Below, piece by piece: positions 25,772 through 36,600 of a stretch of 64,000 bases of DNA (the stretch's first letter is position 1; every line of letters begins with the position of its first letter). The stretch is from CAG-492 sp045643465. GTDB lineage: Bacteria; Bacillota; Clostridia; TANB77; CAG-508. The stretch lies in contig JAZUKV010000021.1 in NCBI GenBank assembly GCA_045643465.1, positions 118,639 through 182,638 of the forward strand, read 5' to 3'. The position numbers were made by a program, and so were the translations under genes. A model generated the notes under the pieces. That model was not told the DNA's origin, ran no database searches, and saw only the letters and a program-made list of their open reading frames with translations.

Positions 25772-26242
25772 ATGAAAAAAGTATTGTTTATATCAAGTAC
25801 AGGTGGTCATTTTAGTGAATTATTACAGCTTAAATCATTATTTAGCAAATATGATTCATATATAATAACAGAGAAAGATAAAACAAATGAAAATTATAAA
25901 TTAGTTTATGGTGATAAAATGTTTTTTTTACCATATGGGACAAGAAGTAAAATATTTTCATATATCTTTAAATATTTTTATTTATGTTTAAAAACAATAT
26001 ATTTATTTATAAAAATAAGACCTAAGTATATTGTAACAACTGGAACGCATACAGCAGTTCCGATGTGCTATTTAGGAAAACTATTTAGAAGGAAAATAAT
26101 TTTTATAGAAACATTTGCAAGTTCAAAAGCAAAAACTTTATCAGGAAGAATGGTTTATCCAATAGCAGATTTATTTATAGTACAATGGGAGGAAATGCTT
26201 AAATTATATCCAAAAGCCGTATATGGTGGCTCAATATATTAA
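25772..26242 (+). CDS. Alg14/PssD-type glycosyltransferase subunit
   Basis: 156 residues. N-terminal KVLFISSTGGHFSELLQL and the VTTGTHTAVPMCYLGK and FIETFAS segments match the PssD/Cps14F (Alg14-like) half of a split GT28 enzyme. This subunit anchors the catalytic partner at the membrane; the partner is the next gene. ATG with AAGGAAGG upstream. Confidence 0.9.
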   Translation: MKKVLFISSTGGHFSELLQLKSLFSKYDSYIITEKDKTNENYKLVYGDKMFFLPYGTRSKIFSYIFKYFYLCLKTIYLFIKIRPKYIVTTGTHTAVPMCYLGKLFRRKIIFIETFASSKAKTLSGRMVYPIADLFIVQWEEMLKLYPKAVYGGSIY

Positions 26243-26257
26243 GAAGGATGGTTTTAA

Positions 26258-26737
26258 ATGATTTTAGTATTATTAGGTACACAGAATAATAATTTTAATA
26301 GATTACTTGAAGAGCTTCAAAATTGTATAGATAAGAAGTTAATTGCTGATGAAGTGGTAGTTCAAGCAGGTTTTACAAAATTTGAATCCAAGGATATGAA
26401 AATATTTGATTTTATAGATAAAGATGAGATGTCTAAATTGGTAGAAAAGGCAGATTTAATAATAACTCATGGTGGTGTTGGTTCAATAATATTGGCATTA
26501 AAAAATGGCAAAAAAACTATAGTTGTTCCAAGATCAAAGAAAAATGATGAACATGTAAATAGTCATCAATTCCAAATAGCAAGAAGATTTGAGAAAGAAG
26601 GGTATGTTAAAAGTGTTGTCAATATAAAAAATCTAGGAAAAGTTATTAAATCAATGGACAATTTTGTTCCAAAGGCCTATGAAAAAAGAAAAAGTGATGT
26701 AATAACATTAGTAGAAAATTTTATTGATAATAATTAA
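26258..26737 (+). CDS. Alg13/PssE-type catalytic glycosyltransferase subunit
   Basis: 159 residues, the C-terminal half of a GT28 fold: LVLLGTQNNNFNRLL at the start, then ITHGGVGSIILALKNGKKTIVVPR, the nucleotide-sugar binding loop, and DEHVNSHQ. Together with the preceding gene it forms a PssD/PssE pair that adds the second sugar to the TagO-type lipid product. The exact sugar is unknown. Confidence 0.9.
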   Translation: MILVLLGTQNNNFNRLLEELQNCIDKKLIADEVVVQAGFTKFESKDMKIFDFIDKDEMSKLVEKADLIITHGGVGSIILALKNGKKTIVVPRSKKNDEHVNSHQFQIARRFEKEGYVKSVVNIKNLGKVIKSMDNFVPKAYEKRKSDVITLVENFIDNN

Positions 26738-26755
26738 TTTTTAATTAGGAGAAAA

Positions 26756-28648
26756 ATGAAAAAAATTAAATGGGGTAATATTAAATTTTATATAAATAAA
26801 ATAGTAAATTCAGAACTTTTTATTATTTTCACAGCAATAGCTCTTTTTATAAAGATGTTTTTCTTTTATGAGAGCACTATTTATTTTGGAGATACATTAA
26901 ATAGAGAAATAATGGAAAAAACTTTTATTTTTTCTATGTTTATAGTTACATTTTTATTTATATTTAAAAATAAAGCAAGATTTATATTAACATATATAAT
27001 AAATATTATATTTAGTATAATAATGTTTGCTGATAATTTATATTATAATTATTCAACAAGTTTTTTATCAGTATCGCAAATAAGCAATTTGCAATATTCT
27101 GAAGAAATATCAACAGCTATAAAAGACTTATTTTCAGCGATGCAACTTTTATATTTTTTAGATATAATTTTGATTTTAATTTTATTAATATGTAGATATA
27201 TAAAAATAGAAAAGATAAAAGAAAAAAGATGGAAGCCAGCTTTGCTGTATATATCATTAATGACAATAATATATAGCTCAACAATTCATCAATATGTTGA
27301 TGCAGCGAGTGCTTTTACATATAATAAAAAGTTACAGTTAGAGGCAGGAACATTATACACATTTCACTATTTAGATGTAAAAACAAATATTAATTTAAAA
27401 AAGAATGCAAAATATGCAACTAATAGTGATGTAATGGAAGCATATAATGATTTAAAGAATATTTATAATGAAAAATATGAAGAAGATATATATAATTTTG
27501 GAGGTATAGCACAAGGCAAAAATGTAATAGCTCTTCAATTAGAGTCTTTTCAAGATTTTTTATTATTTAAATCTATAAATGGGAAAGAAATAACACCGAA
27601 TTTAAATAAATTTATGAAAGAAAATGTGCAAATCGACAATTTAATTATTCAAAGTTATTCAACAACTGCAGATTCTGAGCATTCTGCATTATCATCTTTG
27701 TATCCACTAGATAATGGAATGGCTTTTGCTCAATATAGTGGAAATAAATATGATGATTTTTTTGGAGAATTTCATGATGCAGGATATTACACAATGTATA
27801 TGCATGGGAATGTAGGAACATTTTGGAATAGAAATAATGTATATGGATCAATGGATATTGATGAATTAGATTTTATTGATAGTTTTGATGAGAATAGTCA
27901 ATTAATTAATGATTGGATTTCAGATGAATCATTATATATACAAGCTGCTGAGAAAATAAACAATGTAGGGGCACCGTTTTTTGTTAATATAATAGCAGCA
28001 TCATCACATAATGCATTTGATTTGCCAGGATTAGAAAACAAATATGATTACGTTGATATAGATGTTGGAAAATACAAAGAGACATATTTTGGTAATTATT
28101 TAGAAGCAATTAATTATTCCGATAGAGCATTTGGAATTTTCATAGATAAATTGAAAGAATCAGGGCTATATGATAATACAGTTATTATGGTATATGGAGA
28201 TCATTATGGAATGCAAATGTACAATTCAGAAATGCTTGAGTTTATTGAAGAAGCGGATCATAAATATGATATGGTTGAAACTGAAATAAACTATGTTAAT
28301 ACTGCATGTGGAATTCACATTCCTGGGGTAGAGCATATTGAAATAACAAAACCAATAAGCAAATTAGATATAAAACCAACTCTATGCTATTTAACAGGAG
28401 TAACTGATGGAGTTTCACTAGGTAGTAATATGTTTGGAAATAAAGATTTTGCATGTTTAAATAATGGCATAATAATAGCAGAGGATTATTATTACAATGG
28501 AGTATGGTATAATAAATCTAATGGGGAGAAAGTTAATTTAGAGCAAATAGATGATGAAACAAAATATCTACTTAAATTTTATGAAGATTCAATGGATAAA
28601 GAGCTTTCAATATCACTTTCAATTGTTTTAAATAATTTACTGAAATAA
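26756..28648 (+). CDS. LTA synthase family protein (sulfatase-like phosphoglycerol transferase)
   Basis: 630 residues. Five N-terminal transmembrane helices (about 15-190) precede an extracellular alkaline-phosphatase-like domain. Catalytic site: T304 in TTADSEHSA, with supporting metal residues in LQLESFQ, the HGN motif (MYMHGNVGTFWNR), YGDHYGM and SHNAF. It moves glycerol phosphate from phosphatidylglycerol onto a lipid anchor. Position after TagO and the Alg13/14-like pair suggests a related anchor or wall glycolipid pathway. ATG with AGGAG upstream. Confidence 0.93.
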   Translation: MKKIKWGNIKFYINKIVNSELFIIFTAIALFIKMFFFYESTIYFGDTLNREIMEKTFIFSMFIVTFLFIFKNKARFILTYIINIIFSIIMFADNLYYNYSTSFLSVSQISNLQYSEEISTAIKDLFSAMQLLYFLDIILILILLICRYIKIEKIKEKRWKPALLYISLMTIIYSSTIHQYVDAASAFTYNKKLQLEAGTLYTFHYLDVKTNINLKKNAKYATNSDVMEAYNDLKNIYNEKYEEDIYNFGGIAQGKNVIALQLESFQDFLLFKSINGKEITPNLNKFMKENVQIDNLIIQSYSTTADSEHSALSSLYPLDNGMAFAQYSGNKYDDFFGEFHDAGYYTMYMHGNVGTFWNRNNVYGSMDIDELDFIDSFDENSQLINDWISDESLYIQAAEKINNVGAPFFVNIIAASSHNAFDLPGLENKYDYVDIDVGKYKETYFGNYLEAINYSDRAFGIFIDKLKESGLYDNTVIMVYGDHYGMQMYNSEMLEFIEEADHKYDMVETEINYVNTACGIHIPGVEHIEITKPISKLDIKPTLCYLTGVTDGVSLGSNMFGNKDFACLNNGIIIAEDYYYNGVWYNKSNGEKVNLEQIDDETKYLLKFYEDSMDKELSISLSIVLNNLLK

Positions 28649-28684
28649 AATGTTCAAAAGAAAAATAATTTGGAGGAAATTTTA

Positions 28685-29686
28685 ATGGAAAATAATCAAA
28701 TTATGAATCCAGAAATAGAAGATTCTATTGAAGAAAATCTTGAAACTTCTATAAGACCAAAAATGCTAGAAGAATATATAGGTCAAACAAAAGTAAAAGA
28801 AAATATGAAGATATATATAGAAGCAGCAAAGAGAAGAGGAGATCCTCTTGATCATGTTTTATTATATGGACCACCAGGACTTGGGAAAACTACACTTGCA
28901 AATATTATAGCAAATGAGATGAATTCAAATATAAAAGTAACATCTGGACCTGCAATAGAAAAAGCTGGAGATTTAGCTGCATTACTCACAAATTTAAAAG
29001 AAAATGATGTTGTTTTTATAGATGAAATACATAGATTAAATAAAAGTGTTGAAGAAATATTATATCCTGCTTTAGAAGATTTTACTTTAGATATAGTAAT
29101 TGGAAAAGGACCTACTTCTAGATCTATTAGAATTGATTTACCAAAATTCACATTAATAGGAGCTACTACAAAAGCAGGTTCATTATCTACTCCTTTAAGG
29201 GATAGATTTGGTATTGTAAATAGATTAGAGCTTTATGATACAGCACAACTTAAATTGATAGTGAAGAGAACAGCTAAAATTTTAAATGTTGAAATAGATG
29301 ATAAATCAGCAGAAGAAATCGCAAGAAGATCTAGAGGAACACCTAGAATTGCGAATAGATTATTAAAAAGAGTAAGAGATTATGCTATAGTTTTTTCAGA
29401 TAATAATATTGATTTAAAACTAACAAAAATTGCTTTAAATAGATTGGAAATTGATGAAATAGGCCTTGATGATATAGATAGAAAAATATTAGAAACTATG
29501 ATAGAAAAATATGGAGGAAGACCAGTTGGAATAGAAACGTTAGCGACAACAATTGGTGAAGAGGTTGATACATTAGAAGATGTATATGAACCATATTTGA
29601 TACAAATAGGATTTATATCAAGGACTGTAAGAGGAAGAATACCATTACCAGCAGCATATGCTCATATGGGATATGAGATGAAATAA
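28685..29686 (+). CDS. ruvB: Holliday junction branch migration helicase RuvB
   Basis: 333 residues. Walker A GPPGLGKTT at 62-70, Walker B FIDEIHRL (D113), sensor 1 LIGATTKAGSLSTPLRDRFG, arginine finger region RRSRGTPRIANRLL, and a C-terminal winged helix (GGRPVGIETLATTIGE). ATG at 28685 is chosen over TTG at 28670 because TGGAGGA lies in that stretch. ruvA and ruvC are not in the window; ruvB is here separated from them. Confidence 0.97.
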   Translation: MENNQIMNPEIEDSIEENLETSIRPKMLEEYIGQTKVKENMKIYIEAAKRRGDPLDHVLLYGPPGLGKTTLANIIANEMNSNIKVTSGPAIEKAGDLAALLTNLKENDVVFIDEIHRLNKSVEEILYPALEDFTLDIVIGKGPTSRSIRIDLPKFTLIGATTKAGSLSTPLRDRFGIVNRLELYDTAQLKLIVKRTAKILNVEIDDKSAEEIARRSRGTPRIANRLLKRVRDYAIVFSDNNIDLKLTKIALNRLEIDEIGLDDIDRKILETMIEKYGGRPVGIETLATTIGEEVDTLEDVYEPYLIQIGFISRTVRGRIPLPAAYAHMGYEMK

Positions 29687-29708
29687 TAATGAAAGGATTG
29701 ATTAAAAC

Positions 29709-31277
29709 ATGAAAAAATCAAGAAAAATAATATTTTGGTGTGGAATAATTTTAACATTGATAACTGTAATTTTTTCAAAACCATTATCAAATTTAGATGA
29801 ACTATGGAATTTTAATTTTGCAAGATGTATTGCTAATGGCCTAGTTCCATATAAAGATATAAGTATGATAATAACACCATTATCAAGTTTTTTATTGGCA
29901 ATACCATTAAAAATATTTGGATCAGAGCTATTTATATCAAGAATTATGGCTGTAATTTTATCTACACTAGTTTTAATTTTTGTGTATAAATCTTTTAGAA
30001 AAAGTAGTGCAAATGAAAGTATATCATACATGATAACATTAATATTTGAGATTTTATTGTTAAATGTATTTTGCTATGACTATAATTTCCTAATTTTACT
30101 ATTAGCATTGTTTATAATTATTTTAGAGCTAAAAATGGATGAAGTAAAAGACCCTAAAAAAAGAATTTTTTTCAATATACTAATTGGTTTAATTGGTGGT
30201 TTTGCAATATGTACAAAGCAAACAATAGGATTAATTTTATGTTTTATCATATTAGTAAATAAATGTTTCTTTATTAAAGAAAAGAAAGATATTAAGCCAA
30301 TCTTAAAAGATATATTATTTAGATTTATAGGTATACTTATGCCAGTTGCTGCATTAGCTATATATTTGCTAGCTAATAATGCTTTTTCAGATTTTATGAA
30401 TTATTGTGTAAAAGGAATAAAGGATTTTTCAAATAAAATATCATATTTTGATTTATTAAAATGCAAAAATTTAATTTATATAATATTAGCAATATTAGTA
30501 CCAGTAATATTATTAGCAGGTGTAGGATTAAATGTTTTCAAAAAAATTAAAAATAAAGTAGATTATAAATTATATATATTAACAATATATGCATTAGCAG
30601 TATTTGTTATGGTATATCCAATTGCAGATTATGCACATTTTTTAACAGCAATTATTCCTGCAATCATATTAGGAACATATATAATGTTATTAGTAAAAAG
30701 AAAATATATTAAGTTTAATTGTTCAATTATAAATGAGATTTTTAAAGTGGTAACAATTTTATTAATTATAGGTTCAACTTTATATATTGAGTATTCTAAT
30801 TATCAAGCACTTAGTGAATTAAGTAAATATAGATCAAATAATCATTTCAAATTTATAACAACATCAAATACTTTAAAAGCTGATATAGATGCTGTGGATA
30901 ATTTTATTAAAAATTCTGATGTTAATGTATATATTATTGATGCAGAAGCTGCAGTATATATGATTCCTGCAGATAAGTATAATAAAAATTATGATATGTT
31001 TTTATTAGGTAATATAGGATTTGATGGAGAAACAAAAACAATTGAAAAGATTAAAAACGAAGAAGCTTTATATCTAATTAAAGAAAATGATGAAAATTTA
31101 AATTGGCAATTAGTTAATAATGTTAGAGCATATATAAAAGAAAACTTAACAAAAGAAAATACAGTAGGGCAATATTCTGTGTATAGAGGAAAAATTCAAA
31201 ATCCTCCAGTAACAGAAAATGCGGAAAATACTGAGAATAATGAAAATGTAGAGCAAATTACAGAAAATAATCAGTAA
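29709..31277 (+). CDS. GT-C membrane glycosyltransferase (GT39/ArnT-like)
   Basis: 522 residues, about 11 transmembrane helices. The N-terminal loop SNLDELWNFNFAR carries the Asp-Glu pair usual for the first extracytoplasmic loop of polyprenyl-phosphate-sugar-using enzymes, and KDISMIITPLSS follows. The C-terminal about 40 residues are Glu/Asn-rich. It probably glycosylates a wall polymer or protein outside the membrane; the acceptor is unknown. Confidence 0.78.
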   Translation: MKKSRKIIFWCGIILTLITVIFSKPLSNLDELWNFNFARCIANGLVPYKDISMIITPLSSFLLAIPLKIFGSELFISRIMAVILSTLVLIFVYKSFRKSSANESISYMITLIFEILLLNVFCYDYNFLILLLALFIIILELKMDEVKDPKKRIFFNILIGLIGGFAICTKQTIGLILCFIILVNKCFFIKEKKDIKPILKDILFRFIGILMPVAALAIYLLANNAFSDFMNYCVKGIKDFSNKISYFDLLKCKNLIYIILAILVPVILLAGVGLNVFKKIKNKVDYKLYILTIYALAVFVMVYPIADYAHFLTAIIPAIILGTYIMLLVKRKYIKFNCSIINEIFKVVTILLIIGSTLYIEYSNYQALSELSKYRSNNHFKFITTSNTLKADIDAVDNFIKNSDVNVYIIDAEAAVYMIPADKYNKNYDMFLLGNIGFDGETKTIEKIKNEEALYLIKENDENLNWQLVNNVRAYIKENLTKENTVGQYSVYRGKIQNPPVTENAENTENNENVEQITENNQ

Positions 31278-31303
31278 AATATGAAGTTTAAGAGGAGATT
31301 TTT

Positions 31304-31861
31304 ATGAAATTATTAATGCATACATGTTGTGCACCTTGTAGTGTATATTGCATAGATGAATTAAGAAGTGAAGGAATTGAGCCAACTATATATTGGTTTA
31401 ATCCTAATATTCATCTATACATGGAGTATAAAGCAAGAAGGGATTGTTTAAAAGATTATACTGAAAGTATAAATGTAGCAGCAATATTTGAAGAAAATTA
31501 CGGATTAGATGAATTTTGCAAAAATGTTATTAGTGATTTAGAAAATAGATGTTCAAATTATTGCTATAAAGTTCGAATGGAACAAACTGCAAAATATGCT
31601 AAGGAAAATGGATATGATACTATAACTACAACTCTTTTAGTTAGTCCATATCAAAAACATGAAGAGCTTAAAACAATTTGTGAAGAGATAGCCAAAAGGT
31701 ATGGGTTAACTTTTTTATACAGAGATTTTAGAATTGGATTTAGAGCAGGACAGGCTAAAGCAAGAGAGCTAGGTTTATATATGCAAAAATATTGTGGTTG
31801 TGTATTTTCTGAGGAGGAACGATATCAAAAACAAATAAAGCAAGATAAAGAATATAAATAA
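31304..31861 (+). CDS. queH: Epoxyqueuosine reductase QueH (DUF208)
   Basis: 185 residues. N-terminal HTCCAPCS (Cys8, Cys9, Cys12) and a second pair in KYCGCVFSEEERY give the iron-sulfur/metal Cys of QueH. DFRIGFRAGQAKARELGLYMQKY is the diagnostic block. It reduces epoxyqueuosine to queuosine, the last step of tRNA queuosine synthesis, independent of QueG. Ends at a strong terminator. Confidence 0.95.
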   Translation: MKLLMHTCCAPCSVYCIDELRSEGIEPTIYWFNPNIHLYMEYKARRDCLKDYTESINVAAIFEENYGLDEFCKNVISDLENRCSNYCYKVRMEQTAKYAKENGYDTITTTLLVSPYQKHEELKTICEEIAKRYGLTFLYRDFRIGFRAGQAKARELGLYMQKYCGCVFSEEERYQKQIKQDKEYK

Positions 31862-31865
31862 TATT

Positions 31866-31905
31866 AAAAGTGCCTTATATAATAAATATATAAGGTGCTT
31901 TTTTT
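31866..31905 (+). terminator. Terminator of queH
   Basis: Stem of about 12 bp (arms about 31869-31880 and 31888-31899, one G-U position) followed by seven T. The T run overlaps a Spo0A box. Confidence 0.88.
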
Positions 31906-31911
31906 GTCGAA
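31904..31911. promoter_or_regulatory. Perfect Spo0A box before the sortase locus
   Basis: TTGTCGAA, exact 0A box, intergenic, centred about 70 bases upstream of the predicted start of the surface-protein operon. Confidence 0.5.
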
Positions 31912-31940
31912 AAAAAGTGGCATGAAAAATAAAAAAAATA

Positions 31941-31969
31941 TTTACAATTAAAGAGCAATATAATAGAAT
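31941..31969 (+). promoter_or_regulatory. Promoter of the sortase operon
   Basis: TTTACA (31941-31946), 17-base spacer, TAGAAT (31964-31969). Each hexamer differs from consensus at one position. Confidence 0.55.
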
Positions 31970-32033
31970 AGCAAAGTATATTTAACATTTTGATAAATGA
32001 ATAAAAGTACAACAGAATTAAGGAGGAAGAAAG

Positions 32034-33026
32034 ATGAAGACTTTCGCTAAAAAAGCAATAGCATGTGTATTGCTAGCTAGCATGTTACTAGTGATGTTGC
32101 AAAGTATTTCCTTTGCAAAAAGTGAAAAAGTACAAATGATAAAAAAAGGAGAAAATGAATACATATTATATGTAGCAGATTTGTTGAACACAGAATTTGA
32201 ATTCGCATTTTCAAACAATTCAAACGAAGATAAGGCAAATTTAAAATTTCAAAATTCAGCAAAAGATTCTTTAGATATTGGAAATAATATAGCTTATGTT
32301 GATAATGCTTTATATGAAGAATATTTTAAGAATAAAGAAAATACATATTTATGGATTAAGGATGAATCTGATTATCAATTAGAAGCAAAAAAAATAGATT
32401 TATCAGATTCTTTAACAGAAGATGAAGTAAAAAAATGTAATAATATAACAAAAACTATAAATGCTAAGGTAGGAGAAAAAGAGCTACCACAAGAAAATGT
32501 AGATGGAGTAAAAATTACTAGAAGAATTAATACGCTAATAATTGAAGATAGTAAATTAAAAAATCTTCAATATAGTATAGTAAAAAGTAAGCCTGATACA
32601 GATTTTGCTAAGTTGATAGAATTAGCGAATAAATTGAATGAGCTAAAAGATGACAATATGCTTAATAAAATATCAACATATAAGCAATTTTATAGTATGT
32701 ATGAAAAATTAATGCCAACTACTTGGATGAATGTTGAAAATAGTACTATATTACAACCAAATGATTCTAAGGAGAATGATCAATATGTTGTTTTCCTAAA
32801 AGCACAAGATGAAAATGGAAAAACAATTACAGATTTACAAATATTAACATGTACTAATGCATATAGTGCAGAATTTGAAAATCAAAAAATAGTGAAAAAA
32901 GAAGTATCAAAAATGCCTGTAACAGGTGATAGCTATATATTAATAATAATAGCAGGGATATTAGTTTTACTAATAGCTATTTTTGGTATACTTAAAATTA
33001 AAAACAAAAAAACTATGGGTAAATAG
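32034..33026 (+). CDS. Exported surface protein with MPVTG sorting signal
   Basis: 330 residues, not otherwise recognised. Signal peptide (about 1-28, ending SFA). The C-terminus has MPVTGD (294-299) followed by a hydrophobic helix and a basic tail (KIKNKKTMGK): a sortase-type cell-wall sorting signal with Met in place of Leu. The middle is polar and contains no repeats. AGGAGG ribosome site. The next gene encodes a sortase and starts 1 base after this stop, so the two are translationally coupled; this protein is the probable substrate. Confidence 0.8.
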   Translation: MKTFAKKAIACVLLASMLLVMLQSISFAKSEKVQMIKKGENEYILYVADLLNTEFEFAFSNNSNEDKANLKFQNSAKDSLDIGNNIAYVDNALYEEYFKNKENTYLWIKDESDYQLEAKKIDLSDSLTEDEVKKCNNITKTINAKVGEKELPQENVDGVKITRRINTLIIEDSKLKNLQYSIVKSKPDTDFAKLIELANKLNELKDDNMLNKISTYKQFYSMYEKLMPTTWMNVENSTILQPNDSKENDQYVVFLKAQDENGKTITDLQILTCTNAYSAEFENQKIVKKEVSKMPVTGDSYILIIIAGILVLLIAIFGILKIKNKKTMGK

Positions 33027-33027
33027 T

Positions 33028-33624
33028 ATGAAAAATAAGATATATAATAGGATACTTATATTTTTAGTTATTGCATTAGTAATTGTTGGAATATTGATAG
33101 CTTTAAAATATTTTAGAAACCAACAAAAGGATGAAGAGCTAAAAAGTGTAGTGCAAGATTTTAAAAATCAAATAAAAGAGCTAAATTCAAATAGTGAAGA
33201 TGAACTAAAAAAAGTAGATTTGACATATAAAGGTTATAACGTAGTAGGAATTATAGAAATACCGAAATTGAATTTACAGTATCCTATAATAGACCATACG
33301 GATGAATCTGCGATGAAAGTTTCAATAACGAAATTTTGGGGAAATAATGTTAATGATATAGGAAATTTTTCAATGGCAGGACACAATAATTTAGACGGAA
33401 CTATGTTTGGTGGAACTAAAAATCTTGAAGTTGGAGATATAATTAAGATGACTGATTTATCAGGTCATACAATAGATTATAAAATATTTGATAAATATAT
33501 AATAGATCCAAATGATGTTGAATGTGTAAAAAGTATTCAAGGAGATACTCGAGAAATTACAACAATAACTTGCAAAAATGGAAGAAGTAATAGGCTTGTT
33601 TTAAAAGCAAGAGAGGTAATTTAA
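33028..33624 (+). CDS. Sortase
   Basis: 198 residues. N-terminal anchor (about 7-28), then the sortase beta-barrel. Catalytic triad visible: H119 in MAGHN, C182 in TTITCKNG, R189 in SNRLVL. NVVGIIEIPKLNLQYPII is the common first barrel strand. The ATG at 33028 is preferred because the upstream extension overlaps the previous gene. Class is not certain (B/D-like loops). Likely substrate: the MPVTG protein just upstream. Confidence 0.92.
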   Translation: MKNKIYNRILIFLVIALVIVGILIALKYFRNQQKDEELKSVVQDFKNQIKELNSNSEDELKKVDLTYKGYNVVGIIEIPKLNLQYPIIDHTDESAMKVSITKFWGNNVNDIGNFSMAGHNNLDGTMFGGTKNLEVGDIIKMTDLSGHTIDYKIFDKYIIDPNDVECVKSIQGDTREITTITCKNGRSNRLVLKAREVI

Positions 33625-33646
33625 TTTTCAAAAGAGGGGGAGAACA

Positions 33647-36600
33647 ATGAAAGAAAAACTCAGCTATAAAAGCAAGAGAAATATTATAATTGCTGCAATT
33701 TGTGTCGTATTAGTAGCAATTATTTCAATAGGTACATATTTTTATGTTAAAAGTGATAATGTTGCATCTGCTCAAGAGAATAATAAATTGGGTTCAGCCC
33801 AAACTGCATATGCAAATAACCAAGAAAATAATCAGATTGTAAATGGTGAAAATAATCAAATACAAAATCAATCAGGCGAAAACAATAATGTAAATAATGG
33901 TGAAGTTAATAATAATGGAACTATAACAAATAATAACGGAACAGTTAATAATGGGACTGCAAATAATAATGGTATTGTAAATAATAATGGAACAACAGTA
34001 CAAGGAACAAATAACAACAATAATAATGGTGCAGTTGCAATAAATAACGGAAATAATAATAATCAAAATGATACAGGAACAACAACTCAAACAACAGGTA
34101 ATGTTCCAAACCAAGATTATGTTAGTGAAACAGTAGAAGAGCAAGAAGTATTAGTAAGTGAAGATTTTGATTTGGGTTGGAAATTATTAGATGTTAATGC
34201 ATCAATACCAACAGATAATCTTTTTATTATACGTCCAATTTTTGAAACCAAAAAGACTACTAATAAAACAGCAGTTGTATCAGGAGAAAAATTAGAATAT
34301 ACAATCACAGTAAGTAATATAGGAAATATAAATGGAAAAACAAAAGTAAGGGATGACATACCAGAGGGGACAACATTTGTAGAAGGAAGTATAAAAGTAA
34401 ATGGAAATGTAGTTGAAAATACAGCAGAAAGTTTAAAAGAAGGAATTGAAGTTGAAGTAAATGCTGGTAAAGAAGCTACAGTAAGTTTTGAAGTAACAGT
34501 AAATGAAGATGCAAAAGGAACAATAAAAAATAAAGCAACAGTAGATGGAAAAGAAACAGAAGAAACAAAAAATCCAGTAATAACATTTACAAAGAAAGCA
34601 GATAAAGAAACAGTAAAAGCAGGGGAAAACATTAAATATACAATAACTATAGAAAATACAGGAGATGTAGAAGGAAAAGCAATAGTAAAAGATGATGCCC
34701 CAGAAGGAACAACATTAGTAGAAGGAAGCTTAAAAGTAAATGAAAGCTCTAGCAAAGAAGATATAAAAGATGGAATTGAAATAGAAGTTCCAGCAAAAGG
34801 AAAAGTAGAAGTAAGCTTTGAAGTAGTTGCAGAAGATTTAGAAGATGGAGCAAAGATAGAAAATACAGCAAAAGTAAATGAAAAAGAAACAAATAAAACA
34901 GAAACAACATATCAAGAAGCAATAATAACAGCTGAAAAGACATCAAATAAAACAGCAGTAGCAGCAGGAGAAGATTTAGAATATACAATAACAGTAAGTA
35001 ATACAGGAAGTGCAAGCGGAAATACAATAGTAAAAGATGAAATCCCAGAAGGAACAACATTTGTAGAAGGAAGTATAAAGATAAACGGAAACTGTGTAAA
35101 CGATACAGCAGAAAACTTAAAAGAAGGAATAGAAATAGGTGTTCCAGCAAATGGAAAAACAGAAGTAAGTTTTGTAGTAATAGTAAATGAAGATGCAAAA
35201 GGAACAATAAAAAATAAAGCAACAGTAGATGGAGAAGAAACAGAAGAAACAAAAAATCCAGTAATAACATTTACAAAGAAGGCAGATAAAGAAACAGTAA
35301 AAGCAGGAGAAAACATCAAATATACAATAACTGTAGAAAATACAGGAGATGTAGAAGGAAAAACAATAGTAAAAGATGATGCTCCAGAAGGAACAACACT
35401 AGTAGAAGAAAGTTTAAAAGTAAATGAAAGCTCTAGTAAAGAAGACTTAAAAGAAGGAATTGAAATAAAAGTTCCAGCAAATGGAAAAGTAGAAGTAAGC
35501 TTTGAAGTAGTAGTAAATAATGATATAAATATAGCAACTATATTAAATACAGCAAAGGTAAATGGAAAAGAAACAACAGCAGAATCTAAAGTAATGACAA
35601 CATATAAAGTAGAGCATTATTATAAAAACAATGGAGAATATACATTAGAAAAAACAGATAATATTGCAGATGAATATGAAATAGGAACAGTAATTAGTGA
35701 ATATGAAAAATATGAAAATGATGGATTCAAGTATGTAAAACAAGAAAATTTACCATTGACATTACAATCAGATGTTAATAAAAATATAATAAAAGTATAT
35801 TATGCAAAACCAAATATAACTGCTACAAAAATTAGTAATGCAAAAGAAAATTCAAAATTCCAAGAGGGAGAAACTGTAATATATACAATAAAAGTAAAAA
35901 ATAGCGAAGATGTTTTGGGAGATGCGACAATTACAGATGAAATTCCAGAAGGATTAATTTATCAAAAATATGAAACAGTTCAAATTGGAAATGAAGATTC
36001 AATTTCAGTAGAAAGTAATATTTTAACTTGGAATGTAAAATCATTAGGAGTTAATGAAGAAAGAGAAATAAATATAGAAACAAAAGTTGGAACTGTTGAA
36101 AGCGAAAAGACAATAACAAATAATATTAAAGTTGATGGAAATATAACAGATTCAACAGACATAACAGCTACAAAAGTAATGTTAAATTATTCAAAAACAG
36201 CAAAAACTATGTTAGAAAGAGATGAAAATGGTGTTATAATACCTGGTCAAAATGAAAATGAAGCAGAGGTAGGAGATACTATTGTTTATACAATAAAAGT
36301 AGAAAATAAATCAGATGTTAGTTCAAATGTTGACATTAAAGATCCTATACTTGGAACAGTTTCATATATAAATGATAGTTTAACTGTAAACGGAAATGTA
36401 AATGCTAATGCAAGTTTTGATAAAAAGAAAAACGAAGTAGTATATGCAGGAACTATTAATCCTAAAGAAACAATTAATTTAGAATTCAAAGTAAAAGTAG
36501 AAAATGGTGCTAAAGTAGGAGAAAATATAACAAATACAGCATATGTAAATGGAAATCCAACAGAGACAACTAAAATAAATATTGCAAAAAAGGTTATTGT

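Noticed and set aside
34117..34755. 212-codon - strand frame in the adhesin
   Set aside because: Antisense to repeated Lys/Glu/Thr codons; no promoter or ribosome site.
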